Part shown: positions 47,501-58,700 of the stretch, in pieces
How positions within the stretch are numbered: the stretch's first letter is position 1
How the letters are laid out: each line of letters opens with the position of its first letter
Source of the DNA: Chlorops oryzae
Taxonomy: Eukaryota > Arthropoda > Insecta > Diptera > Chloropidae
DNA length: 64,000 bases
Assembly (NCBI GenBank): GCA_020466095.1
Contig: CM035806.1
Location: forward strand, 4,263,363-4,327,362
Direction: 5' to 3'
Made by a program: the position numbers and the translations under genes
The notes under the pieces: generated by a model
Told to the model about the DNA's origin: nothing
Seen by the model: only the letters and a program-made list of their open reading frames with translations
The model's database searches: none

Positions 47501-48464
47501 ATTTTTGTGAATTTTCGCGGATGGTTCTTGACAAATTTTAACCCTTAAAGGTCATTTTGTTTACTGCGAAATCCTCAATTAAAAATGAAAATCAAAATTT
47601 TCGCGAATTTGCGAATGGTGTCATGGCCAAATTTTAACCTAAGTGACGACTTTATTTGGCGGCAAAATACACAACAGAAGGCAAAAAAAAAAAAAATCAT
47701 TTTTGTATACAGATATGAGAATAAGAGAAAATTTTTTTTCAATGTGTAGGATATGACCAAAAATACGATGTCGCATTTTTTTTCAGCGAAAGCTTAAGTC
47801 AACATAGTACTTACACTCACCAAATTTCAAAAGTGGGATGTATAGTAAAAAAATTATCCACGAAAAACGTTAAGAATCGTGATTTTTGAAACTTCTGAAC
47901 CACTTCCCACGACCCAAGAAGGACTACGAAAAAAATTTGTATGCAGTTTTTCGGACATTTACCTGGTTGAATCCATGCCAAATTTCAATATGATTCTTTC
48001 ATGCTTAGGAGTAAATTACGAAAAACTTAAGTGTGACCGACAGACAGAAACGACATGGCTAGATCGATTCTCTTGTCCCTTGACAAGAATATATATATAA
48101 TGTTATATCTACGCGACTCCTTTGGTATGTTACATACACCGTGCCAAACTTAATATACCCTTCCTTCGGAAAAGGTATAAAAAGAACATCCTTTAATGGC
48201 ATGGTATTGGTCCATACAACGAATTGCGTTAAAATCTTTCATAAAAATGTGGAATTATCGCCAACCTGGTTCTAGTTTGAGCACCTTCAGCAAACCTTCC
48301 GTGCCGCAAACTGCAATATAGCCTTCTTCTTGATTCCAGGCTATACAATGGAGAAGAACATTGTTGGGAATTGCGATCTTAAATAAATTTGTATAAGTAA
48401 TTTTTCTTTTCATTGTAATAAAATATCCACATTTACATACTTTCTTGCTTAAATAAACAAACAT
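41566..48464 (-). CDS. WDR35: WDR35 / IFT121 (Oseg4), intraflagellar transport A, 15 exons
   Basis: Peripheral subunit of IFT-A, needed for retrograde transport and membrane-protein entry into cilia. Exons: 48441-48464, 48266-48377, 46666-46953, 46446-46591, 46219-46378, 45780-46165, 45532-45716, 44297-44400, 43941-44230, 43253-43870, 43015-43158, 42792-42952, 42103-42714, 41823-41991, 41566-41758. N-terminal WD40 propellers are evident ([50 protein letters not shown]), then the TPR-like solenoid and a C-terminal Cys-rich zinc ribbon (CPTCNARF… CATCHHY… NCPLCH). The exon sum is 3592 nt, one more than a multiple of three. Removing one A from an AAAA run (45578-45581) in exon 7 restores 1196 codons and the expected reading into [13 protein letters not shown]. 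The start is the first [11 protein letters not shown]. Confidence 0.93.
44477..45480. mobile_element. Asymmetric foldback transposon in WDR35 intron 7, 9 bp target duplication
   Basis: The 1004 bp element is flanked by TTTCTCATT at 44468-44476 and 45481-45489. Ends are inverted (ATGTGCATCAAGTTAGCTTG). The left arm holds five tandem ~141 bp units starting CAAGTTAGCTTGCAC at about 44485, 44626, 44766, 44908 and 45049, plus a stub at 45189. The right arm has one inverted unit (45320-45480). The centre (about 45200-45318) encodes a reverse-transcriptase scrap. Tandem repeats inside long inverted arms with a 9 bp duplication describe Drosophila foldback elements. Confidence 0.88.
45206..45313 (+). 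pseudogene. Captured reverse-transcriptase fragment (non-LTR type) inside the foldback
   Basis: The plus strand reads [20 protein letters not shown] then [16 protein letters not shown] before a stop in the neighbouring repeat. The pattern AL-x-GVDP-x-I-x-WI-x-NMLxxRxIT is that of the inter-motif region of insect non-LTR reverse transcriptases (Jockey/LOA/R1-like). The catalytic motif is absent; only about 36 residues remain. Confidence 0.6.
46954..48265. repeat. WDR35 intron 2 with degenerate repeats
   Basis: This 1.3 kb intron carries three degraded ~95 bp units around 47400-47680, each with AATTTTCGCG and GGTG(G)…TGG(T/C)CAA…TTTTAA and two or three with AAATCCTCAATT. It also has, at about 48025-48175, a stretch with GACCGACAGACAG, CATGGCTAGATCGATT and ATATACCC resembling a motif often met in dispersed dipteran repeats. 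That last comparison is from memory and not an assignment. Confidence 0.5.
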
Positions 48465-49159
48465 TTCGGTCCAAATGAAACTCTGGCTTTAAAAGTTTTT
48501 TTATTTTTTTATTTTACCAATTTCTAAGCCAAGTTATCGTTGGCCTAAACAAAATATCTATGGCAACAAAAAACTAGCTTCGCATTTGAAAAGTAGCCAA
48601 ACGGCAAAATTTGTCGTCATACGGTAGCACTGCTGCCAACAACAAGTCAGTCACAGAATCCGATAGCTGTCGGAATCGGAATTAAAACCGATCGAAATTT
48701 CATACAGAATTTAGAAATTTTGTTGTTTTTTTGGTTTTGAATTTTATCCGGATGTCTATGAATAATATATGAAAATTCAGTCGACTAAAATTTCAATTCC
48801 GACAGCTATCGGTTTCTGTGACACCCCTGAATACGCCCGTTTACACATACCGTCAACATTGTTTAAAAGGAACCGAACGGACTGAATTCAGTTCTGAACG
48901 CTATAGGTTTAGTGAAAGTTGGTAGCGTCTACTACAACGGGAAACATTCGTTTAGCAAACCAACGTTTTGAATTTGGTACTGAAGCTAATTATGGTATGG
49001 GAAATAGAATTGTAATGTCATTTAAAAAACGGGAACGACTACGGCAAAATAAATCTTTATTTTGGTTATTGAATTTTCCTGGTTTACCGCGTTGGGAATA
49101 AAACTTATTTTAATTAATTTTTTTAAATTATTTTTTTAGAGAAAAATTAAAAATTTTAA
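48465..49159. other. Head-to-head spacer WDR35/Cdc5, with MITE and gap edge
   Basis: Should contain the WDR35 promoter. A MITE occupies 48650-48822. No Myb-repeat exon of Cdc5 is found here; the small open frame at 48919-49101 shows no domain. Confidence 0.5.
48650..48822. mobile_element. MITE, 173 bp, GTCACAGAA ends
   Basis: GTCACAGAATCCGATAGCTG at the left is matched by the right end's complement GTCACAGAAACCGATAGCTG and continues into TCGGAAT on both arms. A GTCGACTG/CCGATCG interior follows. No clear target duplication. Confidence 0.7.
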
Positions 49160-49259
49160 NNNNNNNNNNNNNNNNNNNNNNNNNNNNNNNNNNNNNNNNN
49201 NNNNNNNNNNNNNNNNNNNNNNNNNNNNNNNNNNNNNNNNNNNNNNNNNNNNNNNNNNN
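49160..49259. other. Assembly gap, exactly 100 N
   Basis: One hundred N bases, the usual placeholder for a gap of unknown size. It ends one base before Cdc5 coding sequence resumes in frame, so the missing sequence probably includes the Myb-encoding part of Cdc5. Confidence 0.95.
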
Positions 49260-50989
49260 CAGAAGTTGAAACAACGCAAAGAAAACGATATGCCAATGGC
49301 AATGCTACAAAATCTGGAGCCGGAGCGGAAACGCTCGAAACTTGTGCTTCCACAACCGCAAATATCCGATACGGAATTGCAACAAGTTGTGAAATTGGGG
49401 CGTGCAAGCGAAGTAGCCAAAGAGGTTGCCGGCGAGAGTGGCATTGAAACAACAGAAGCACTGCTTGCTGATTACTCAATTGCGCCGAATGCAGCAGCAA
49501 CTCCGCGTACGCCGGCGCCTTTTACGGACCGCATTATGCAGGAGGCACAAAACATGATGGCGCTAACGCATGTCGAAACGCCGCTTAAAGGTGGCATAAA
49601 TACTCCTTTGCATAACTCGGATTTCAGCGGAGCACTACCGAAAGGAAGTCAGGTGGCAACACCGAACACAGTTATCGCCACGCCATTCAGATCACAACGT
49701 GCTGATGGGGAAAACACGACAACGCCAGGAGGATTTGCAACGCCAAGTTCGACGGCTTTGGTTCCGGCTGGTAGGATGAATCGTGGTGTTGGTGGAGGTG
49801 GTGGTGGTATTTCGAACACACCATCAATGGTGCGCGACAAATTGAATATCAATTTGGAAGATAATATCAACGTCGGAGAGACCCCAGCTCTCTACCGCAA
49901 CTATCAGAAACAATTGAAGGCTTCGCTGCGTGAGGGTCTTGCTACTCTGCCGACACCACGTAACGATTACGAAATAGTTGTTCCCGAGCATGAAGAAAAC
50001 GATCCGACTGATGCACAAGATGAGAATATGGTCGAAGATCAGGCAGATGTAGACGCGCGTGCCGTAATTGAAATGAAAGAAAAACGAAAACGAGAACTAG
50101 AAAAACGTTCCCAAACCATACAACGTGGACTGCCACGACCAACAGAAGTCAACACGAAAATTTTGCGTCCGCCCTCGGAGAAACAGAATCTTAACGAATT
50201 ACAACAGGCCGAAGAGCTCATTAAAAACGAAATGATTATTATGCTTCTTTACGATTCCGTCAAGGATCCAGTTCAAGGACAGTCTCAAAGTAAAATGGAG
50301 CAGCTGCAATCATTTTTCAAATCCAATCCGTATGAAGAATTCAAAAAAGACGAAGTCGAACGTGCAAACGAACTGCTGACAGCTGAAATGGAAATCGTGA
50401 AAGAGGGCATGGGACATGGTGATCTTCCCATGGATGCTTATTCTCAAGTATGGCAAGAATGTTTCGGGCAAGTCTTGTATTTGCCCTCACAGAATCGTTA
50501 TACGCGTGCGAATTTAGCCAGCAAAAAGGATCGTTTAGAATCGGCCGAGAAACGTCTCGAGGTGAATCGCCGTCATATGGCTAGAGAGGCCAAACGTTGT
50601 GGAAAAATTGAGAAAAAATTAAAAATTCTAACAGGAGGCTATCAGGCACGCGCCCAAGCACTCATCAAACAGTTGCACGACACATACGAACAAATCGAAC
50701 AGAATGAACTTGCGCTCTCAACATTTCGATTTCTCAAAGAACAAGAATCGATTGCTATTCCAAGGCGCCTGGAAGTGAGTTATTATTCCATTCTATAAAC
50801 CGCGTCACATTTAATTTTGCTTCTACTTTTTTTTTTTTTTTCCAGTCTTTACAAGACGACGTGCGTCGCCAAATGGATCGCGAAAAAGAACTTCAACAAA
50901 AATATGCTGGTCTAATGGACAACCTAACCGATTTGGAAGCTGAAATACAACGATTTGAAGAGATAAATAATGAATGTTCAGTAGATTAA
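49260..50989 (+). CDS. Cdc5: Cdc5 (CDC5L), Prp19-complex splicing factor, 5' partial
   Basis: CDC5L is a core NineTeen-complex protein needed for catalytic activation of the spliceosome. Visible exons: from the gap edge 49260-50774, and 50846-50989, with a GTGAGT donor after RRLE and a TTCCAG acceptor. About 552 residues remain. The two N-terminal Myb repeats (roughly the first 250 aa of the family) are missing. What is present aligns in order with the family: KRSKLVLPQPQISDTELQQV, a TP-rich regulatory stretch (TPRTPAPFTDRIMQEAQNMM; ETPLKGGINTPLHNSDFSG), DKLNIN, ILRPPSE, YTRANLASKKDRLESAEKRL and a C-terminal coiled coil. The TP sites are likely CDK targets by family knowledge. The ATG-free left edge is due to the gap, not a real start. 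Confidence 0.94.
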
Positions 50990-51091
50990 GATCTTAAGGC
51001 GGCTTAAAGCGTTCATGAACTTTAAGTTTAGACACTGTTTTTTGTGTCAGCCTTGATCAAATCATGTTTCAACTCTAGCATAAAATCAGTC

Positions 51092-51097
51092 AATAAA
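51092..51097 (+). promoter_or_regulatory. Candidate Cdc5 polyadenylation signal
   Basis: AATAAA about 100 nt after the Cdc5 stop, followed by a T-rich stretch. Confidence 0.55.
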
Positions 51098-51438
51098 ATC
51101 ATTATTCCACTAAATATTTTTTTAGCATTAAATTAACCTTTTATTGTACATTGCTTCTTTTTCCTTCATTGCTTACTGATGTGCGCCAAAGTTGGAAAAG
51201 TTTAACTTTGTAACGCTGCCACGCACTTTTTGTGCTACGCCCACTCAAACGTGTTTTCACGTTCGCGTCTTATCTTTGCTCTTTCTTCTTCTTTTTCTCA
51301 ACTGACCAAAAGAACGCATCAATTAATTTTGTATGATTGTTCTATGATATGGAATTGAACTGAAAGGCCACAAATTTCTCTACATGAAGACGTAGTTCTT
51401 AGGAAAAATAGACGACCATGATGTTAAGAAAATTCTAA

Positions 51439-53424
51439 AGCGGCCCGCACATAGCGCATCATGCAGCGCTGCAAGCCCGTGTACGTGTGCAGCGCTTTGC
51501 CCGCACACGGCGCGCTGCTATTTCATTTTTCGTTTGCCCCGTTTTGAGTGCGGACGACAATTTCAAACGCGGATGAAATTTTCTTTGGCAGCGGTTGTAG
51601 TTTCTGATAAGAAGCTAAAGAGCCGAAAAGGAGGAATGTGAATGGAAAAGGAATGCATTTACACATAGAAATTTATTATATGATGCACTATATATATATA
51701 TTTTTTTTTAATATGACTTTAAAAATTGCATAAGACTAGAGACTATCATCGGTTTTTAATGAGCGAATGCAAGGAAATACTGATAGAGGAGGAAGCTATT
51801 TCCTGTCGCTTGCAAACTGCATATGCCAAAAACTATACTCAATTTACAAAAAATACATACGGGAAGAATATATGCAATTTTTTATCATATAAACGGTAAA
51901 ATTCAATTAATTCGATAATAAACACTTTTTCTTCTTTCTCCGCCATGACGACCGGCCGCTGTGAAATTCGGTTTAAAATGAATGCAGCGCTATTTTGCGC
52001 GCAAACGTGCAGCACTGACTAGAATTAGCAGCGCTGTAAACGACGAAAAATCTAATCCATATGGTAATCAGCGCTGCAACGCACAGTGGTTTTTCAGCGG
52101 CAAAAAATCAATTATTCGACCATATGATTTCGAAAAAGTAATGACGCAGTTTTGTAGAGAATTGTCCAAATAAGAGAAATCCATAAGCTTTTGTTTCAAA
52201 AAGTAATATTAGTACTTGTATACCCGTTGGAAGTTACATAAACATGCAAGGGTAATAATTGACTAAGTTTTTCATTAAATTGAGTACGGAATTAATATAA
52301 AATAAAATCTTTTCTGTACCAAAAATTTTGTTCTATAGTTAAATATAACATTTACTCATGAAATTACCGAAGGAATCAGTAAGATACGATTAGTGGTTTA
52401 AAAGTTATGCGGAAATGAAAATGACTCCAAAAAATACAGGATTTGCTATTTTTGTTGGAATAGAACTAATGTGAGTTACGAGCAGTTACTTTCAAATAGG
52501 GTAAAAATTGAAGCTTTTAGTTAGTTCTAACATATAATGAAAAAAAAACGGCCGGCATAGCCTAGCACTTTTAAGATATCATCAATTTTGTAAAAAAAAA
52601 TGCATGACAATTGCAATAAAAATCTTTGAAAAATTTATAGTATACTTTTAGGCATTCCTATTCATTAAGCCGAATTTTATAGCAACAATTAACTAATTGA
52701 AGAGTTTAAGAATAAAGAGGATAAAGGAAGGAGAAAAACCAAAGCGAATCAAAAACAAGGAAATTCTGAAGTTGCATTTAATAAGTATTTTAAAATAATA
52801 AGAAATAAACAAAAGCAAAATTTGATGTTTTTAACCAACTCCTTGTGTCATCTGACCCATACATTAGTCATATAAGACGTCAACCAAATAAAAAACATTT
52901 AGAACTGGATGACATTGTTAAAGACATGTTATCTAATGAATAAATATGCGGTTCAGCTTTGAATTTACAGTCGAATCCAATTGTATTTATTTTCTAAAAA
53001 AATTGTAAAATTTTGCGCAATTAAAACACACCTCTTACTCTAATTGAAATCGAATTGGTGGTGGTGGGCGTGGCCGATTTGGATGAATTTTGCAGGATAT
53101 CTTTCTTTAATCAAATATTACCAACATGCAAAATTTCGTGACATTTGAACGAAAGGAACACGTTTTATATTAAAAATAAATTTTGGTTTGTAAGGGAGGT
53201 GGGCGGTGGGCGTGGCCGATTTTGATGAAACTTCATATTTTTCTTAATTATGTCAAATAAAGACTTGGTGCCAAGTTTCATAGCTCTACGACATCTCCTT
53301 ATATTTTTTGCCGCGATATGTATGAAGACGAACCACTGTGCAACGTAGGTGTGACACATACCCTTCCATTTCACTCATACACCCTTACGTGCAGCGCTGC
53401 ATGATGCGCTATGTGCGGGCCGCT
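51439..53424. mobile_element. 2 kb non-autonomous TIR element, TAA target (Harbinger-like)
   Basis: The ends AGCGGCCCGCACATAGCGCA and its complement extend about 35 bp (…TCATGCAGCGCTGCA) and are bordered by TAA on both sides. CAGCGCTG recurs inside near 51493, 51983-52076 and 53391. No transposase frame was recognised; the open frames are short. Two internal stretches near 53055 and 53205 share GTGGGCGTGGCCGATTT, also echoed in WDR35 intron 2. Confidence 0.8.
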
Positions 53425-54408
53425 TAAGGTTTGCAATTGTGACGCGTCATCTTTGAGTGCTATTCAAATCGGAATTGAATTTTGCATACGTTTGTTAATA
53501 TATTCAGAGAGGTGAGTGAAAATGGAAATGGAATTCCATAAGGATAATTATTACTTACATTTTCAAATTTGCCAATTCTTAAAATGCATTTGACTTATGA
53601 GAAATAAAAAGTCTTATTAAGGGTTGTTAATATTAATGTATACATACTTGTACAAAATATGCAAGGTGTATATAAACTACATAAGAATGTTTAATACATA
53701 AACATCTTGATTTCTTATTCAATTTTTTTTCTTCTTTTTTTTTTTGTTTTTTTTTTTTTTGTTTCAAATTCGCTAAACAGACTTATTTGTATGTGAATAA
53801 TTTGCTTAGTATTAGAATTGGTTTTTTGTAATTTTTTTTTTTTTTTTTTCAGCAGCACTTGCGTTAAATTCTTATTTTCCTCGTTTCATTGTCATCGATT
53901 TATTCCCGATTTTCCCCCAACAATAACAAAGGCAATATTATTTACCTATACGATATCTATAGGAAGAAAATATTGGAAGAATGAAGGAAATACAAAGACG
54001 GCATGATCTTACACACAAAGATATTTAAACTGAGAGCTCTAATTTCCGACTTCTTAAAGCGATAATAAAAAAAAATGTTCTTTTAATACTTCTCAATAAC
54101 ATATATAAGATTGAAAAAGGTCGAGAAACGTTTAACGCTCCATCTATAGCGATAGCAATTCGATTCGAAATATAGAACACTATTTGGTCCTTCGGCTTTT
54201 TAAATAAAACTATCCTATTTGATTGAGAAAGTTGTGTGTATTTTTTTGAGAAACTCTAGTATTCATAAAATGATGCATCATATTTTCTTAAGAAAATGTA
54301 AGCAAGTAGTACTAATCATTCTCCAAAAAGTTCAAAGTTCCAAAATTTGAAGTCATGCATCTTTAAGACCAATAAAAAAAAAAAAAAAAAAAAGAACAAT
54401 CATTTTAA
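53425..54408. other. Spacer, no gene recognised
   Basis: AT-rich with long T runs near 53724-53760 and 53829-53849. No domain-bearing frame. Confidence 0.5.
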
Positions 54409-55147
54409 GGGCATGGTATGGTTTTAAAAAATTTTTGGGTTTTTTTTTTTTATTTTTTTTCTGAATGTACAGCATTTCAAGAGTATTGTGTAAAAATTCC
54501 AAGTAAATCGTACTAAAACTAAAGGAGATACAGCGATTCAAGTGAGTGGACCTTAGTGTAAAAAGTGTAGAAAAAAAAATTTCAAATCGATTTTGTGGAA
54601 AACGACTTTTTTGAAGTCCGTGAACACGATGCTGCAAAATCTACTTGACCGATCGTTTTAAAATTTTTTTCAATTATTATACACATAAATCAACAGGTAT
54701 CGCCGTGGCCATTTTTTTTTATTTTTATTTTTTTTTCCTATTTTAAAATAATAAAGTAACCTCAATTTTTAAGCGAAAATCGCGTTTTTGACTTCAAAAC
54801 GCTACCAAAAAAAAAAAAAAAAAAAAAATTATTAAAAAAAATAGGGCCACGGCGATACCTCGGGATACAAATTACCTTTTAAAAACATGTTTCCTTTTTT
54901 TTTTCAGATGAACCGCTAACCTCTAATCATGTTCACGGCAAACCAACTTTTTTTCGAGGAGCCTCCGGAGAATCGATACCACGTATTTATCTATCGATAA
55001 TTTCAATTTTTTTTTTTTTTCCCAAATACACTTAATAAGCATAACTACAACATGTATATGAAGAAAATAAACCAACATTATTCATGTCTCCAAAAAAAAA
55101 ATCATGAAAACATGCCTTTTTTTCGGGTTTAAAACCATACCATGCCC
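54409..55147. mobile_element. TTAA-flanked non-autonomous element, copy 2 (739 bp)
   Basis: Same family and orientation as 8504-9235, with identical GGGCATGGTATGG ends and TTAA borders. Differences are a handful of substitutions (for example AAAATTCCAAG against AAAATTTCAAG) and homopolymer lengths. High similarity implies recent spread. Confidence 0.88.
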
Positions 55148-55734
55148 TTAAGCAAATATAAAATATTTTTGAATATTTGATTAATAGTGTGCTTCCATTT
55201 GATCGTAAACTTTCAATTAAAATATTAAAGATTACAAAAATTGTGACCCCTAAATATCAGAAACCTTGAAATTGTTTTATTATGAGTCATCGAATGACAG
55301 ATATAGGCAAGAAGGGAGAGGGAAAATATAAATACATATACGATTATACATACAATAATTTTTTTTATAAATGATAGGTATATTTTTTTTTTTTTTTTTT
55401 TTTTGTAATATACCAATTAATATAAACTAAATCTTAGCTTTGGATACTCAAATACAAGAACATTGGATCAAAAGATCTTAATGTGCATTATGCCAATTAT
55501 TAGATGCTTAGTTTTGATAAACTGTGCAAACTTTCTTCTATGTAAATTAATAGATGGATCAAATAAAACTGATCCATGCAGTACTTATAAATCCTATTCT
55601 AAATAGAATAGACCCATACAAGATCATTGATTGTACAGTTTATATAGCCATACTTTATAAAATGAGAGAAAAGAAAAAGAAAAAAAATTAAGTCACGCAA
55701 CGATGAAAATGTATTTAAAAAATTATTTTTTTTG
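55148..55734. other. Ptpmeg 3' flank
   Basis: AT-rich, probably 3' UTR near 55735. A T run lies at 55383-55404. No other feature recognised. Confidence 0.45.
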
Positions 55735-58700
55735 TTAATTCACGTCATCGTCAACGTTGCTGGCAGCACTATTTCGTGACATTTTCATATACGCCGCACA
55801 GATACACTCACAAACGAATCGATATTGACTCTGGCAAAAGAAAGGAGTGAATCAATCATACATACATACATATGTATATATTATATATATAGGTTTAGTG
55901 TAATTGGACGGACTTACCACATTCTGAACCATGCAAGGACGTTGATCACGCATTGTACGCACAATATCCAACGGATAAACGGGCTCTCGTGCCTCCATTA
56001 AGGCCAATGCAGTATCCATTAGTATAAGAACTCCAGTGCGTCCAATGCCAGCTGAACAGTGTACAATCACTGGCGGATTAGCGGCGCTAATGCATCTAGA
56101 AGAAATAGGAATGTTTGATTTTTCACATGCTAATATATCTTTTTAAATATGGACCACCACACTCACTGATGAACACTCGTCGAAACGGGTGTTTCATCCT
56201 CTGGCGTGACGCCATTACTTGCAGCGCATTTGCGCTCGCTCATAAGGCCACCGTTTTCGTCAGCGTCCGCGTCCGCATCGAGCAGACGAACTTGCTTTAA
56301 GCTCTCTTCGATTTCTTGCAATAGCGTCTTATTCCGTGCCGCTCGTACGCGTTCGGTGAACTCAAGAAACAAATTTGGATCAGATGGCACACAGTGATCG
56401 GGCCAAGCGAGATACTGCATATGTTGTATATGTCTTAGCTCGCCCGTACGTCGATCACCGAGCAAGAATTCACGAAAGACGAAACTTCCCGTCTCATCGG
56501 GTTGTTCGTTAAGGCATTTAATGCTAAAACCATCACCCAATTGTAATTCTTCTCCAGTCACTGGCCAATACTGGTAGCATTTCTGACGACCGGCCTCCAT
56601 AACTGTCGTTAGCATGACGACAAGATGACTGCTCTCTTGCTGCACCATACGCCAAAAGTCCGTTGTTGTCGTTGCGAGCGGTCCTTGCGTAGCAATATAG
56701 CGATTAACAATGCCACCTGGTATTTCCATGTTCACATAATTTGCGTTTATATAATCACCGTTGGTACAATTCACCAACGATACGCGTGTGCAGTCATCTG
56801 GAAAAGGAAAAAAGTGTTAAAACGGAACCAATGAAATTTGCATCCTTATAATATAATTTTCCAAAAAAATTGAACAGCATATAACCTACATGGTGATATG
56901 TCACGATAGCGATTCTTTGCTACGTTCCCCGGTCTTCTGGCTTCGGTAATAGCCAAGTCTGGATTCTTTCGATACATCAATTCATATTGAGCTAAAAGTG
57001 CTCCGGAAGCTAAACCATCACTCAAAAGTAAAAGGCTCTGCGTGAACAGTGCATCACCGTCGAGCAGATTTGAATGCGAACCGATATCATCGTTTTCGGG
57101 CACATACTGATAAAGTGGTTCTTCTTCGGATAAGGGTGCAAGTGGTTTCGGTCGTACAGTCAGCAGGAGCTCTCCGTTTCGATTGTGACGACATTCTCGT
57201 ATCATTGTAACCACTTGATCGTGTTTAAGATCATGCACATCCCGACCATTTATCATTATCACCTCGTCACCTTCGCAAACTTTAGGAACGCAACGATCAG
57301 CCGGTGTATTCGATACCACTTTTGACACTTGTATTGGCAATTCCAAGTCGATGCCACCTTTAACATTAAACCCGAATCGGCCATGTTCATCCGCAAGCAA
57401 ACGAATGGTAACTAGATCGCTTCCACTGTCCGGCTGATTGCTTGGCCCCGAAACACTTGCTCCAGAGCTATTACAACCATTTATTAGCGTGGTAATGGGC
57501 GGACCCAAACATGTCGATGCTGTTTTTGTTGTCAGCAATGGACTATGCTGTCCCGAACTATAGGCCGGCGGCGGAATCGGTGATGATTCAAAACGTCGCG
57601 TACATTGCTCAATAAAGCCAGCCTCACTACAACAAAATTTTTTGACGAAAAATTTCCAAATTAATTGATGAGATGAGATGAGATGGCATGACCAACATAG
57701 ACACATACACATGTATATGTACATATGTAGGTATCTATCTACCCAGGCGCCTGGAATTGAAAATGAATTTCTTTAAACTTACAGTTGTATGTCGTACTCG
57801 TCGCTTTGTTGTTCCCAGGCTTTTCGTGGCATTGAATCTGATTGCTTGGAAGTGACTTTATTATCATGAGGACGGCTCGTTTTCGTGATGGTCAAAATGG
57901 ATGTATGACCAACTAGCGTGGACGGTGGTGCTTTGCCATTATACGATACACTTCCATTACTGTCAGATCCACTGCCGCCATTTGCCAATGGTGAAGCTGC
58001 CCCTACTACTGTTCCGACCGTAATCAAACGTTTACTGGGAGACCGTACGAAAGCTTTGTGGATAGTACCACGTCGTTTAGATTCTTGGACAGCTTGCAAT
58101 TCTGTACGACCCGAATAGTAGAATCTTAGTGATGTGGGAAAAAGAACGGGAATCGATTATTGCAAAATTTTCACACCAAATTCATTATCAAAGCTGCTGC
58201 TTACTTCGATCCTAAGCTGATATTGAGAAAGCGCGACAAACGATGGGGTCGCTTAAGGCGAAAGAATGAATGATGCTCTACACAGGATTTCCATAGGGCT
58301 TTTGCATGCTTGTGTGAACTCATACTGAAACCGAGTAAGGTGTCGTAGCTTTCAGACTGAAAAAAAAAAATAAAAATAAATAAATAAAAATATAAAAAAA
58401 AATAAATAAAATAAATAAATTAAGGGGACGACCTTCTGGTCTAGAATTTTTTGAAAATTGATTTTTTTTTTTTTTATATATATTTCGGAAGAATAGACTT
58501 TTAAGAATATGCTGGCAAAGTTTCGTGAAGATATTGACAATATTTGTTTTGCTACAGCCTTTTTAGAAGGTGGAGACAGCAGGCAGCGCGCTTGATCAAA
58601 GCAACTTTGAACGCGTTTATCTCAAAACTACTTTTTTTGACCTGGTGTGAAGGAAAACAAAAAAAAAAACCATCGAACCGATTTGTCTGGAATTTTTTTT

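Noticed and set aside
48919..49101. Possible first exon of Cdc5
   Set aside because: The encoded peptide has no Myb-repeat tryptophans or any similarity to the Cdc5 N-terminus.
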